Part shown: positions 36,310 to 44,038 of the stretch, piece after piece
Layout of the letters: the number at the start of each line of letters is the position of its first letter
Numbering within the stretch: position 1 is the first letter of the stretch
Assembly: GCA_021325455.1 (NCBI GenBank)
Contig: JAJPHD010000004.1
Location: 117,745 to 181,744 of the forward strand
Length of the DNA: 64,000 nt
Reading direction: 5' to 3'
From: Actinomycetota bacterium
GTDB taxonomy: Bacteria > Actinomycetota > Acidimicrobiia > Acidimicrobiales > JAJPHD01
The notes under the pieces: generated by a model
Told to the model about the DNA's origin: nothing
The model's input: only the letters and a program-made list of their open reading frames with translations
Databases searched by the model: none
Made by a program: the position numbers and the translations under genes

Positions 36310-37038
36310 TCATCTTCCCCTTGGTCCTTTCGGGTCTTCTTGGGTCTGCGCCCTGGTTGAGCCGCCGATCGTGCGCAGGGCAGCCTGGAGGTGGCGGGAC
36401 ACCAACCGGGCTGCCCTTTCCGGGTCCCGGGTTTCCACCACGTGGAGGAGCTCGGCGTGCTCGGCGTTGCTTTCTTCCATTGCCTGTTGGGGCGAAGTGA
36501 TGAAGAGCCAGGCTTGGGTAAGAGCGATATCCTTGAGGGACCCAACGATGCTCGAGAGCCTGGGTGAGTGGGCTCCGTCGATTAGGGCTCCATGGAACTG
36601 GCGGTTGAGCACGACCCAGTCCTCAAGCTCGGTAGTTGCCTTGGCCCTGGAGTGGAGCTCTCGGGCCCTGGCCAGCTCTGCGTCCGTCATGTAGCGGGCC
36701 GCCTTCGAGATGGCCACCGGCTCGAGCAGGAGACGCAGCTCGTACAGCTCCCGTATCTCGGCCTCGGTAGGCATGTGCACCACGAATCCCCGGTAGCGGT
36801 CGAACTGGAGCAAACCCTCGGCTGCCAGCTGGCGCATTGCCTCCCGGACGGGTGTGTTGCTCACTCCCAGCTGTGCGGCTACCTCAGACTGGACCAGCCG
36901 GCTCCCACCCGCATACACCCCCGCCAGGAGCCCGCGGCGGAGGGCCTCCACAGCGGCCTCGTGTGCTGTCCTGGGGCCCGCGAGAGCCCCGTCCAGGGCT
37001 GGGTCACTGGCCGGGGTCCACGAGACTGCATTATGCAC
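36310..37038 (-). CDS. GntR-family regulator with FCD domain
   Basis: 242 residues from GTG 37038. Winged helix in residues ~25-95: SRLVQSEVAAQLGVSNTPVR and EAMRQLAAEGLLQFDRYRGF. The FCD ligand domain follows, with metal-site residues in LNRQFHGALIDGAHS and AEHAELLHVVETRDPE. It heads the minus-strand operon (4 bases to the SolA-like gene) and probably represses it until an acid ligand binds. A TGCATTATGCA palindrome covers codons 1-4. The divergent suyAB-like genes start 336 bases away, so it may control both sides. Confidence 0.85.
   Translation of the reverse strand: MHNAVSWTPASDPALDGALAGPRTAHEAAVEALRRGLLAGVYAGGSRLVQSEVAAQLGVSNTPVREAMRQLAAEGLLQFDRYRGFVVHMPTEAEIRELYELRLLLEPVAISKAARYMTDAELARARELHSRAKATTELEDWVVLNRQFHGALIDGAHSPRLSSIVGSLKDIALTQAWLFITSPQQAMEESNAEHAELLHVVETRDPERAARLVSRHLQAALRTIGGSTRAQTQEDPKGPRGR
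37027..37037. promoter_or_regulatory. Small palindrome at the GntR start codon
   Basis: TGCAT-T-ATGCA has perfect 5-bp arms and overlaps the first codons of the regulator gene, a position suited to autoregulation. Short, so chance occurrence is possible. Confidence 0.3.
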
Positions 37039-37374
37039 GATGCCTCGGCAAGGGTCAAGAGAGAGGCTCGGATGGGGGGCGCGGTGGGCTCGCGGTCACG
37101 GGGCCGACACAACCAGGGCTTCAGAACTAACCACCCGGGTCTGGCCCCCAGGAGGAGCCAAGCCGGACCCTGGCAGGGGCGGCGTGGCTGACGCAATGCT
37201 GACGACTGGAAGAGCCCTAACGAGTGGCTCTTCTCAGACGACGGGGTTGCCTGGGGGCTTGGTTGGGTGAGGACCCATACCGGATGGCCCGAAGGCTCGG
37301 TCCAGTGGACCTAGTGCCCTCTCGATTGACAACCATCGGCCGGATCACCTAGGGTAGGGGTCGGAGGTCAGACC
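37039..37374. other. Divergent control region between the oxidase operon and suyAB
   Basis: 336 bases with no gene. It contains a perfect interrupted palindrome GGTCCA-G-TGGACC (37299-37311), the suyA promoter (37326-37355) and an AGGTCAGACCA site (37365-37375). Confidence 0.5.
37326..37355 (+). promoter_or_regulatory. suyAB promoter
   Basis: TTGACA (37326-37331) and TAGGGT (37350-37355) are spaced by 18 nt. A GGAGGT ribosome site follows at 37363-37368, 6 nt before the ATG at 37375. The best sigma-70-like promoter of the window. Confidence 0.6.
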
Positions 37375-37375
37375 A
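37365..37375. promoter_or_regulatory. Candidate FCD-GntR operator (site 1)
   Basis: AGGTCAGACCA, a palindrome around one base (GGTC-N-GACC), lies just downstream of the promoter and overlaps the ribosome site. It fits the FCD-GntR half-site pattern GTNNNAC. The same 11-mer, with only the centre changed, occurs at 44777-44787 in the fumarase/sdh promoter. Confidence 0.45.
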
Positions 37376-37713
37376 TGTCAAGTATCGCCCGAGACACCGA
37401 GAAAAGCATCGAGGGACCACCAGGCGCCCCGGCGTTCTTGATCCACAATGAGGGAGACCACGTTGGGGTGGCGGTCCAGGACGTAGAGCCTGGACCGGCA
37501 GTGGCGGTGTACATCGACAGCGATAGAGAAGTGCCCATCGAGGTTATCGAAGCCGTTCCCCTGGGCCACAAGGTAGCACTTGCTGCCTTGCCGGAGGGAG
37601 CTGACGTTGTGGAGTACGGCGTCCGCATTGGGGTGACCCGCCAACCGATCGAGGCCGGCCGACTCGTCCATACCCACAATCTGAGGAGTGCCAGATGGCA
37701 AACCAGCGTCTAA
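37375..37713 (+). CDS. suyA: SuyA-like small subunit of (2R)-sulfolactate sulfo-lyase (UxaA-family SAF domain)
   Basis: 112 residues. A short SAF/UxaA N-terminal-type domain: FLIHNEGDHVGVAVQDVEPG (about 21-40), VEVIEAVPLGHKVAL-like core (IEVIEAVPLGHKVALAALPE), and VEYGVRIGVTRQPIEAGRLV with a terminal VHTHNL. His/Asn here help bind the carboxylate substrate. As a separate small subunit followed at once by a ~385-residue large subunit, it matches SuyA/SuyB, which split (R)-3-sulfolactate into pyruvate and sulfite. Split altronate-dehydratase-like enzymes have the same build and are the main alternative. The large-subunit ATG lies 19 bases before this stop. Confidence 0.65.
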   Translation: MSSIARDTEKSIEGPPGAPAFLIHNEGDHVGVAVQDVEPGPAVAVYIDSDREVPIEVIEAVPLGHKVALAALPEGADVVEYGVRIGVTRQPIEAGRLVHTHNLRSARWQTSV

Positions 37714-38852
37714 CTGGCTATCGTCGTCCCGACGGACGGGCCGGCGTGCGCAACCATGTGGTCATCCTCCCCGTTGACGACCTGTCGAATGCGGTTTGCG
37801 AAGCGGTGGCCCGCACGGTCCCAGGAACCTTGGCGCTGCCCCACGCCTACGGGCGGCTCCAATTCGGTGAGGACCTGGACCTCACTTTCCGTACGCTCAT
37901 CGGAATGGGGACCAACCCCAACGTGGCCGCGGCAGTGGTTGTTGGCATCGAGCCGAACTGGACCAACCGGATTGTGGAGGGGATCGCCAAGTCGGGAAAG
38001 CCTGTAGAGGGCCTGTCCATCGAGCGCTTTGGTGACCTCAACACCCTTGCCGCAGCCTCTCGGGTCGCACAGTCGTTCTTGCAGGATGCCTCCGAGATCC
38101 GTCGAGAGCCCATCGAGCGCCGAGAGCTCATTATCTCAATCAAGTGTGGGGAGTCGGATACGACCACAGGACTGGGCTCCTGCCCGACCACTTCGGAGGT
38201 GGTGGATCGCCACGTGCGTGACGGTGGGACCGTGATCTTCGGCGAAACCTCGGAGCTGACCGGCGGCGAGCACCTGATCGCTGCTCGTTGCGTGGACGAC
38301 GACGTCCGAGGGCGCTTTCAGGCCATGTTCGACGACTACTTCAAGCTCATCGAGGAGAGCGGTGCCAACCTCCTCGGGTCCCAGCCCACTCAGGGGAACA
38401 TCCGGGGCGGGCTCTCCACGATCGAGGAGAAGGCCCTTGGCAACATCGCCAAGACGGGGTCAGAGCCGATCGTGGACGCCCTCCCGCCGGCTGTGGCTCC
38501 GACTCGTCAGGGTATCAACTTCATGGATTCCTCTTGCGCTGCTGCCGAGCAGATCACGCTCTGCGCGGCGGCGGGCGCGGCGGTGCACCTGTTCCCCACC
38601 GGTCAGGGAAATATCATTGGCAATCCGATTGTTCCGGTTGTGAAGATCACGGCTAACCCGCTCACCGCTCGCACCATGGCTGAGCATATCGACGTCGACG
38701 TTTCCGGGCTCCTGTGGCGCCAGTACAACCTGATGGAGGCGGGGGACCGGCTCATGGAGGTGGTCGACCGCACCATCAACGGCCGGCTGACCTGTGCTGA
38801 GGCTTTGGGGCATCGCGAGTTCGTACTCACGAAGCTGTACCGCAGCGCCTAA
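37695..38852 (+). CDS. suyB: SuyB-like large subunit of (2R)-sulfolactate sulfo-lyase (UxaA family)
   Basis: 385 residues, GAGGAG before ATG 37695. UxaA-family landmarks are IKCGESDTTTGLGSCPTTSE (about 150-169, Cys for iron), VIFGETSELTGGEHLIA, QPTQGNIRGGLSTIEEKALG, FMDSSCAAAEQITLCAAAGA (Cys pair) and FPTGQGNIIGNPIVPVVKI. VRNHVVILPVDDLSNAVCEA with PHAYGRLQF opens the chain. Together with the small subunit it forms an iron-dependent lyase/dehydratase. Sulfolactate is preferred as substrate because two dehydrogenases of the sulfolactate racemisation type, a TauT-type importer and a TauE-type exporter are neighbours. An altronate or other hydroxyacid dehydratase remains possible. Confidence 0.65.
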   Translation: MANQRLTGYRRPDGRAGVRNHVVILPVDDLSNAVCEAVARTVPGTLALPHAYGRLQFGEDLDLTFRTLIGMGTNPNVAAAVVVGIEPNWTNRIVEGIAKSGKPVEGLSIERFGDLNTLAAASRVAQSFLQDASEIRREPIERRELIISIKCGESDTTTGLGSCPTTSEVVDRHVRDGGTVIFGETSELTGGEHLIAARCVDDDVRGRFQAMFDDYFKLIEESGANLLGSQPTQGNIRGGLSTIEEKALGNIAKTGSEPIVDALPPAVAPTRQGINFMDSSCAAAEQITLCAAAGAAVHLFPTGQGNIIGNPIVPVVKITANPLTARTMAEHIDVDVSGLLWRQYNLMEAGDRLMEVVDRTINGRLTCAEALGHREFVLTKLYRSA

Positions 38853-38863
38853 TGCTAATTCGT

Positions 38864-39811
38864 TCAGCTCTGTGGCAGGATTGCCGGCCCCTGCGGGCTG
38901 GTACCCTCAAGGACCCGACGGACATCGGCCAGGACCGAGGCCGCGATGGCCCGCTGGGACTCAACGGTGAGCCCGGCCAGGTGCGCCGTGAGGAGCACGT
39001 TGTCCAGCGTGAGGAATGAGTCGTCCGCAGGCGGGGGCTCCACCTTCCGTACGTCCAGGGCCGCTCCTCCCAATCGGCCCGTCTTCAAGGCCCGGTAGAG
39101 CGCTCCTTCGTCGATCACTCCTCCTCGGGAGGCGTTGACCACTATGGCGTCGGTAGGGAGTAGGGCAAGTTCAGCCTCCCCGATGAGACCGACTGTGTCA
39201 GAAGACAGGGGGACGTGGACACTTAGGACCATAGCTCGCTGGAGCAGGTCCTCCATACTGACCAGTACGACATCGGAGGCCGGTTCTCGCACGAAGGGAT
39301 CCGAGGCGAGCGTCGTCATGCCCAGGGCCCTGGCCAGACGAGCGGTCTCCCGGCCTGTCTGACCCAGTCCCACGATACCGAGGACCACCCCCGCCATCTC
39401 GAAGCCAGGTCGGCGGACCCAGGTGCCCCTGCGGATGTCGCTGTCCGACCGGGAAAGGTGGCGAGAAAGGTTCAAAATAGCCGCGATCACATATTCGGCG
39501 ACGGCGCGAGCATTGAGGCCTGCACCGTGCACCACGGTCACGCCGCGGGCGGTCAGGGCGGCCAGATCCAGGTTGTCGAGGCCCGCGCCGAGACGGCCGA
39601 CCACTCGCAGCCTCTCGGCGCGGTCGATGAGCTCGGCATCTACCAGGGTCTGGTTTCGTACGACGAGGGCATCGAACCCGGCGACGGCCGCCAGCAGCGC
39701 TGGACGGCTTCTCCACAGGTCCTCGCTGACCTGGCATTGGATATTGGAGCCGAGCGGGGCCAGGCTGGCGTGCACGGCCTCGGTTACGAGGACAGCTGGC
39801 AAATCAGACAA
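38864..39811 (-). CDS. D-2-hydroxyacid dehydrogenase, SlcC-like ((S)-sulfolactate dehydrogenase candidate)
   Basis: 315 residues, TTG start at 39811 overlapping the upstream gene by 8 bases. NAD Rossmann motif VLGIVGLGQTGRETARLARA. Catalytic Arg in VNASRGGVIDEGALYRAL, Glu in LDVRKVEPPP and His in LLTAHLAGLTVESQRA are in the usual order. The family reduces 2-oxoacids; SlcC oxidises (S)-sulfolactate to sulfopyruvate. It is the last gene of the sdhB-led operon and converges on suyB with an 11-base gap. The assignment to sulfolactate rests on neighbours; phosphoglycerate or other 2-hydroxyacid dehydrogenase activity is the alternative. Confidence 0.7.
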   Translation of the reverse strand: MSDLPAVLVTEAVHASLAPLGSNIQCQVSEDLWRSRPALLAAVAGFDALVVRNQTLVDAELIDRAERLRVVGRLGAGLDNLDLAALTARGVTVVHGAGLNARAVAEYVIAAILNLSRHLSRSDSDIRRGTWVRRPGFEMAGVVLGIVGLGQTGRETARLARALGMTTLASDPFVREPASDVVLVSMEDLLQRAMVLSVHVPLSSDTVGLIGEAELALLPTDAIVVNASRGGVIDEGALYRALKTGRLGGAALDVRKVEPPPADDSFLTLDNVLLTAHLAGLTVESQRAIAASVLADVRRVLEGTSPQGPAILPQS

Positions 39812-40841
39812 GACCGGGAACCCCCACCTCTCTCGCTAGCTCGCTTAGATCGGCTGCGACCCGATCTAGCAGGACTATGCCCTCCTGTTGTCGCCGGACT
39901 CGCTCCTCGTGGGCACGGTCACCGGGCAGCCGGACCGGTGTGGCTGGATCCGCGCCCGGGGTGTTGCGGATGCTGCGGCACAACCCATCAACACGCTCGG
40001 TGAAGCCGTCGCCGAAGGCTTGGGGGTCGATGGCAATCATGGAGTGCCCAACGTTGCTGGGGCTGTCCGAGGGGGCGAAGGTGCCGCTCACCTCTGGTCC
40101 CACGCCTGCCCCAGACAGCACGCCAGAGAGCACCTCGACGAGCAGGGCCAGAGCGAAGCCCTTGGTGCCTCCGAGCGGGACCAACGAGCCAGAGAGGGCG
40201 GTCGTGGCATTGGTTGTCGGAAGCCCGTCGGGGTCGAGGGCCCAGCCCAGCGGGATATCCTGCTCGGCCTTGGCCGCCCGGAGGATCTGTCCTCGGGCGA
40301 CCTGACTGGTAGCTAGATCGATCACGAGCGGGTGGCCAGAGGCGGGGACAGCGGCTGCGATCGGGTTCGTCCCCAGATATGGCTCCTTACCGCCGGGAGG
40401 TGCCATGGCTGGTGGGGTGTTGGTGAAGGCGAGGCCGATCATGCCGCATGCGGAGGCCTGCTTTACATAGTAGGAAAGCGCTCCCAGGTGGTTGCTGGCC
40501 CGTACCGCGCACATGCCCAAGCCAGCGTCTTGGGCCGCATGTAGGGCCAACTCCATGGCTCGTCGGCCGGCAAGCGGGCCAAGGGCGTTGCCAGCGTCGA
40601 GCGTAGCCGTTGCCACCCGATGGTGGTCAACACGCATTCTGGGATGGGGATCGATTAAGCCCTTGCGCACTCGGTTGGCATAGAACGGCAGGCGCATGAC
40701 GCCGTGGGAACCATGACCCTCGAGCTCTGCGGACACGAGGCAGTCGGCTACGACGGTGGCATCTGGCCCCGGCACGTCCAGGCGCGTCAGGATTAGGACA
40801 ACGAAGCGGGTGAGGTCGGCGGCGGAAACTGTGATGCTCAC
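39804..40841 (-). CDS. Ldh2/MDH2-family dehydrogenase, ComC-like ((R)-sulfolactate dehydrogenase candidate)
   Basis: 345 residues from GTG 40841, which overlaps the sdhD stop as GTGA. Family motifs: ELEGHGSHGVMRLPFY (catalytic His), VRASNHLGALSYYVKQASAC, GLAFTNTPPAMAPPGGKEPY, LGTNPIAAAVPASGHPLVID and GGTKGFALALLVEVLSGVL. This family includes malate, ureidoglycolate and (R)-sulfolactate (ComC) dehydrogenases, all NAD(P)-dependent. Paired with the SlcC-like enzyme it could racemise sulfolactate through sulfopyruvate, or oxidise a sulfomalate. Tight coupling to sdhD links it to the succinate dehydrogenase-like complex. Confidence 0.7.
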   Translation of the reverse strand: MSITVSAADLTRFVVLILTRLDVPGPDATVVADCLVSAELEGHGSHGVMRLPFYANRVRKGLIDPHPRMRVDHHRVATATLDAGNALGPLAGRRAMELALHAAQDAGLGMCAVRASNHLGALSYYVKQASACGMIGLAFTNTPPAMAPPGGKEPYLGTNPIAAAVPASGHPLVIDLATSQVARGQILRAAKAEQDIPLGWALDPDGLPTTNATTALSGSLVPLGGTKGFALALLVEVLSGVLSGAGVGPEVSGTFAPSDSPSNVGHSMIAIDPQAFGDGFTERVDGLCRSIRNTPGADPATPVRLPGDRAHEERVRRQQEGIVLLDRVAADLSELAREVGVPGLV

Positions 40842-41236
40842 AACGGGCGGGAAAAGGCGACAATCACGTATGCACCGAGCCCCGTAGCGGCAAGGCAGAT
40901 CGTGTAGGCGGCCCCCAGGGTCCAGGGCCGCAGCCTGCGTGGCAAGTGGTCATAGGCAAGCCCCCGGACGCCGTTGGCTCCATGAATCATCGCAATCAAC
41001 AGCATGGCAAGGTCATAGGACCGCCAACCCAGCCCGGACCAGCGAACGGTCACGAAGCCCAGGTCGACCTGGTTCATTCCCGCCAAGATGCGGATGACGA
41101 AGAGGTGGCCAAGGACCAGGAACAGAAGCGCCACCCCGGACAGGCGCATGTAGAGCCAGGCCCACGACTCGATGCGGGTGCCGCGAGAGGCACGGATACG
41201 AGTGTGAGAGCCGGTGGTCACCGCGACGCCAACCAT
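40838..41236 (-). CDS. sdhD: Succinate dehydrogenase membrane anchor SdhD-like
   Basis: 132 residues from ATG 41236, with GAGGG 6 nt upstream; an open frame continues into sdhC. Three helices: RLSGVALLFLVLGHLFVIRI, LAMLLIAMIHGANGVRGLAY and a third near the end. His in VLGHLF and in MIHGANG are the expected haem b or quinone-site residues. It anchors the flavoprotein/iron-sulfur pair to the membrane and passes electrons to quinone. Overlaps the next gene as GTGA. Confidence 0.8.
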   Translation of the reverse strand: MVGVAVTTGSHTRIRASRGTRIESWAWLYMRLSGVALLFLVLGHLFVIRILAGMNQVDLGFVTVRWSGLGWRSYDLAMLLIAMIHGANGVRGLAYDHLPRRLRPWTLGAAYTICLAATGLGAYVIVAFSRPL

Positions 41237-41244
41237 CGGTGCCC

Positions 41245-41610
41245 TCACCCCTTGACAACCATGAAGTAGGCGAATGCGGCCCACAGGAGGATCGTTGCGC
41301 CGTACGTGGCACGCAACATTCGCTCCTGCACTTTGATCCAGCCGGGCCAGAAGTCTTGGATGACGATCCGGAGCCCATTGAAAGCATGGAAGATCAACGG
41401 ACCAATCAGGGCAATCTCCAGGGCATCAAAGGCGGGATGCTTGTAGAGGGCCACTACGGTGTTGTAGGCAGGGGGGTACAGGACGACCAGTGATGTGTCG
41501 CCGACGTGGAGGACGAGGAAGGCCAGGACACCGATCCCCGAAGCTCGCTGGACCACCCAGGCGATCTGGCGCCAGAGCGTGTCCCGCTGCAAACGGTGTA
41601 GGGCGATCAC
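41245..41610 (-). CDS. sdhC: Succinate dehydrogenase cytochrome b subunit SdhC-like
   Basis: 121 residues from GTG 41610, which overlaps the GntR stop as GTGA. Motifs VQRASGIGVLAFLVLHVGD (helix 1, quinone-site Ser/Arg and haem His) and FHAFNGLRIVIQDFWPG (helix 2) are characteristic of SdhC. Three hydrophobic segments in total. Unusually, it is separated from sdhA by a regulator gene. Confidence 0.8.
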   Translation of the reverse strand: MIALHRLQRDTLWRQIAWVVQRASGIGVLAFLVLHVGDTSLVVLYPPAYNTVVALYKHPAFDALEIALIGPLIFHAFNGLRIVIQDFWPGWIKVQERMLRATYGATILLWAAFAYFMVVKG

Positions 41611-42341
41611 CCTGCGCTTCCGTCCCGCTCGCTCAGACGGCGAAGGGCCGCCTCCCCAGCTCCACGTATGTGGGCTCGCATGGCCCGCCGAGCTGCCTCC
41701 GGGTTCCCGGCGGCGATGGCCTCCACAATTCGCCGGTGCCCGCGGGCGGAGCGTTCGAGGCGACCGGGCACAGCCAGCGTGGTCTCCATCCCTGCATTCA
41801 GCATGTCGTGCAGCACCCCCATGGTGCGGATGAGGAAGCGGTTACCAGCGACCCTGGCCACGTGGAGGTGAAGCCCGGCGTCCAGGTTGCGAAGGGTGGT
41901 GAAGTCTGGCGGGGAGGTACTGGCTTGCTGGTTGAGGCTGGCCAACAGCTGCTCTAGCTCAGCAACGTCTTCCGGGCGGGCTCGGGCGGCGGCCCAGCCG
42001 GCGGCGGGCACCTCCAGCACCTCTCGCATGGCGAAGAGCTCGCGTAGCCCTACCTCTCGGCCTACCAACTCGGCTCGAAGGCTGTCATCTAGGGGTTCGG
42101 GGGCGCGGATGGAGACTCCTCGGCCGTGCCGCACCTCTAGGTAGCCCCGAGCCTCCAGCGTCTTCACGGCTTCACGCACCGAGGCTCGGCTAACGCCCAG
42201 GAGCTGAGCCAGATCCCGCTCAGGCGGCAGGCGGTCACCCGGCCGCAGGGCATTATCTTCGATCAGCTGGCGGATCTGGGCAACGATGTGTTCGTACAGG
42301 TGGCCCCGCTGGCTGACGGGCCTCCACTGGATCTCTGTCAA
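41607..42341 (-). CDS. GntR-family (FadR/FCD) regulator inside the sdh operon
   Basis: 244 residues from TTG 42341, with GGAGG 7 nt upstream; TTGA overlaps the sdhA stop. Winged helix: RPGDRLPPERDLAQLLGVSR and ASVREAVKTLEARGYLEVRH. FCD domain: LRELFAMREVLEVPAAGWAA, DAGLHLHVARVAGNRFLIR and HRRIVEAIAAGNPEAARRAM with metal-site His residues. It should respond to a carboxylic or sulfonic acid. The palindrome AGGTCNGACCA at 44777-44787 and 37365-37375 is a plausible operator for it. Confidence 0.85.
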   Translation of the reverse strand: MTEIQWRPVSQRGHLYEHIVAQIRQLIEDNALRPGDRLPPERDLAQLLGVSRASVREAVKTLEARGYLEVRHGRGVSIRAPEPLDDSLRAELVGREVGLRELFAMREVLEVPAAGWAAARARPEDVAELEQLLASLNQQASTSPPDFTTLRNLDAGLHLHVARVAGNRFLIRTMGVLHDMLNAGMETTLAVPGRLERSARGHRRIVEAIAAGNPEAARRAMRAHIRGAGEAALRRLSERDGSAG

Positions 42342-44038
42342 CGAAGGGCCTCCACTTGCCCGGGAGCCAGCCGGGTGAAGCGCACGGCCTCGGTTGTCAC
42401 TTGCACCTCTCCCTCCCGCAGCCTGGTGACCACCCGTCGAAGCCAGTGGTGATCATCGCGCTCAGGGTAGTCGGCACGAAAATGAGAGCCCCGGCTCTCC
42501 GTTCGATGGAGGGCGCTGGCAACCATGAGCTTGGCTACGGTAATGAGATTCTCGAGGTTGAGCGCCTCCTGCCATCCTGGGTTGTAGGCTCGGCCCCCGG
42601 GCACCCCAACCGTCTCTAGTTCCGCTTCGATCCGGTCGAGCTCTGCCGCAGCGTGCAAGAGGCCGCCGCGGTCACGGACAAGGCCCACGTGATCCCACAT
42701 GAGAACGTTGAGCTCTTCACGGAGCCGAAATGGAGAGGACCCCGCTCGCAGGTAGCGCGTGGCCGCCTCCGCCACTCCCTCAGCCTCCACCCTGTCGTAG
42801 TCGGCAAGCGGAAGGTCGGCCACGAGCTCGGCCGCCGTCTCGCCAGCAACCATGCCGAACACGGTGGAATCCGCTACCCCGTTGCCTCCCAGCCGGTTGG
42901 CGCCATGGACTCCGCCGGCATCCTCCCCAGCGACCAGTAACCCGGATATGTCGGTCTTGCAGTGTGTGTCTATGCGGACTCCTCCCATGTGGAAATGAGC
43001 TGTTGGAGTGACCTCGATGGGCTCGCGCGTAAGGTCCTTCCCTACCAGCGCCATCCGCTCCACCATGCCCGGGAAGCTGCGGGCCACGAAATCGGCTCCG
43101 AGGTGGGAGGCATCGAGCCATACTCCATGGCCGGGGGAGCCCCGCCCTGCCTGGATCTCAAGGAAGCTTGCTCGAGAAACGACATCCCGGGTGGAGCGTT
43201 CCATGCGCTCGGGGTCATAGCGTGCCATGAACCTCTCGCCGAGGCCGTTGCGAAGATGAGCACCGGCGCCTCGGAGGCCTTCCTCCAGGATCATGCCGGT
43301 CAACCGGGATCCGCCGGCAATGATGCCAGTGGGGTGGAACTGCAGCATCTCCATGTCCACGCAGTCCAGGCCGGCCCGGATGGCCATGGCCACTCCGTCA
43401 CCGGACTTCTCCACCGATGGTGTCGCCAGCTTGTACATGGTGGCCGGCCCGCCCGTAGCGACCACCACGCACTTCGCCCGTGCGACGCTGATCCGTCCCG
43501 TCCGCAGGTCGAGCAGCACCGCGCCGGCCACCTGTCCTGAGCTGCCTAGGAGGAGTTCGAGAACCCGCTGCTCCTCAAGGACTCGCACCGGGAGCCCGAA
43601 GAGATAGTCGCGCAACTTGGAGACGATCTCGATACCTGTGAGGTCCGCCCGGTGCACCGTCCGGTCGAACGACTGACCGGCGAAGGCCTTCTGGTGGATC
43701 GAGCCGTCGGGGTTGCGATCAAAAAAGCACCCGACTTTCACCTCGAGCTCTTGGACGACCTCGGGGGCCCGGGATACGAGGGTCCATGCCAGTTCCTGGT
43801 CGTTGAGATAAGCGCCACCCTTGATCGTGTCCTCGAAGTGGCGCTCCTTAGAGTCGTCGGGGCTGAGGACGGCGTTGTAGCCGCCTTGAACCATCCGGGT
43901 GCAGCCGCTCTTGCCGATCAGGCCCTTGACGACCAGCCCGACCTCCAGGGTCGGGTTGGCGGCGAGGGCGTGAACCGAGGCCATGAGACCAGCGCCACCT
44001 GACCCGATCACCAGGATGTCGAAGGTCAACTCCTCCAC
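42338..44038 (-). CDS. sdhA: Succinate dehydrogenase/fumarate reductase flavoprotein SdhA-like
   Basis: 566 residues from GTG 44038, chosen for AGGAGGG 5-6 nt upstream; it overlaps the sdhB stop by 13 bases. FAD motif FDILVIGSGGAGLMASVHAL. GLIGKSGCTRMVQGGYNAVL is where covalent-FAD enzymes have Ser-His-Thr; here it is Gly-Cys-Thr. Active-site pieces FHPTGIIAGG, HLRNGLGERFMARYDPERME, STRDVVSRA (proton-shuttle Arg), TPTAHFHMGGVRID and GEDAGGVHGANRLGGNGVAD are all present. It oxidises succinate or a close analogue. Sulfosuccinate is a hypothesis from context. Confidence 0.8.
   Translation of the reverse strand: MEELTFDILVIGSGGAGLMASVHALAANPTLEVGLVVKGLIGKSGCTRMVQGGYNAVLSPDDSKERHFEDTIKGGAYLNDQELAWTLVSRAPEVVQELEVKVGCFFDRNPDGSIHQKAFAGQSFDRTVHRADLTGIEIVSKLRDYLFGLPVRVLEEQRVLELLLGSSGQVAGAVLLDLRTGRISVARAKCVVVATGGPATMYKLATPSVEKSGDGVAMAIRAGLDCVDMEMLQFHPTGIIAGGSRLTGMILEEGLRGAGAHLRNGLGERFMARYDPERMERSTRDVVSRASFLEIQAGRGSPGHGVWLDASHLGADFVARSFPGMVERMALVGKDLTREPIEVTPTAHFHMGGVRIDTHCKTDISGLLVAGEDAGGVHGANRLGGNGVADSTVFGMVAGETAAELVADLPLADYDRVEAEGVAEAATRYLRAGSSPFRLREELNVLMWDHVGLVRDRGGLLHAAAELDRIEAELETVGVPGGRAYNPGWQEALNLENLITVAKLMVASALHRTESRGSHFRADYPERDDHHWLRRVVTRLREGEVQVTTEAVRFTRLAPGQVEALR

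Noticed and set aside
37299..37311. GGTCCA-G-TGGACC palindrome as a further copy of the AGGTCNGACCA operator
   Set aside because: The half-sites are spaced differently (5 instead of 1 base between GGTC and GACC), so it is probably not the same binding site.
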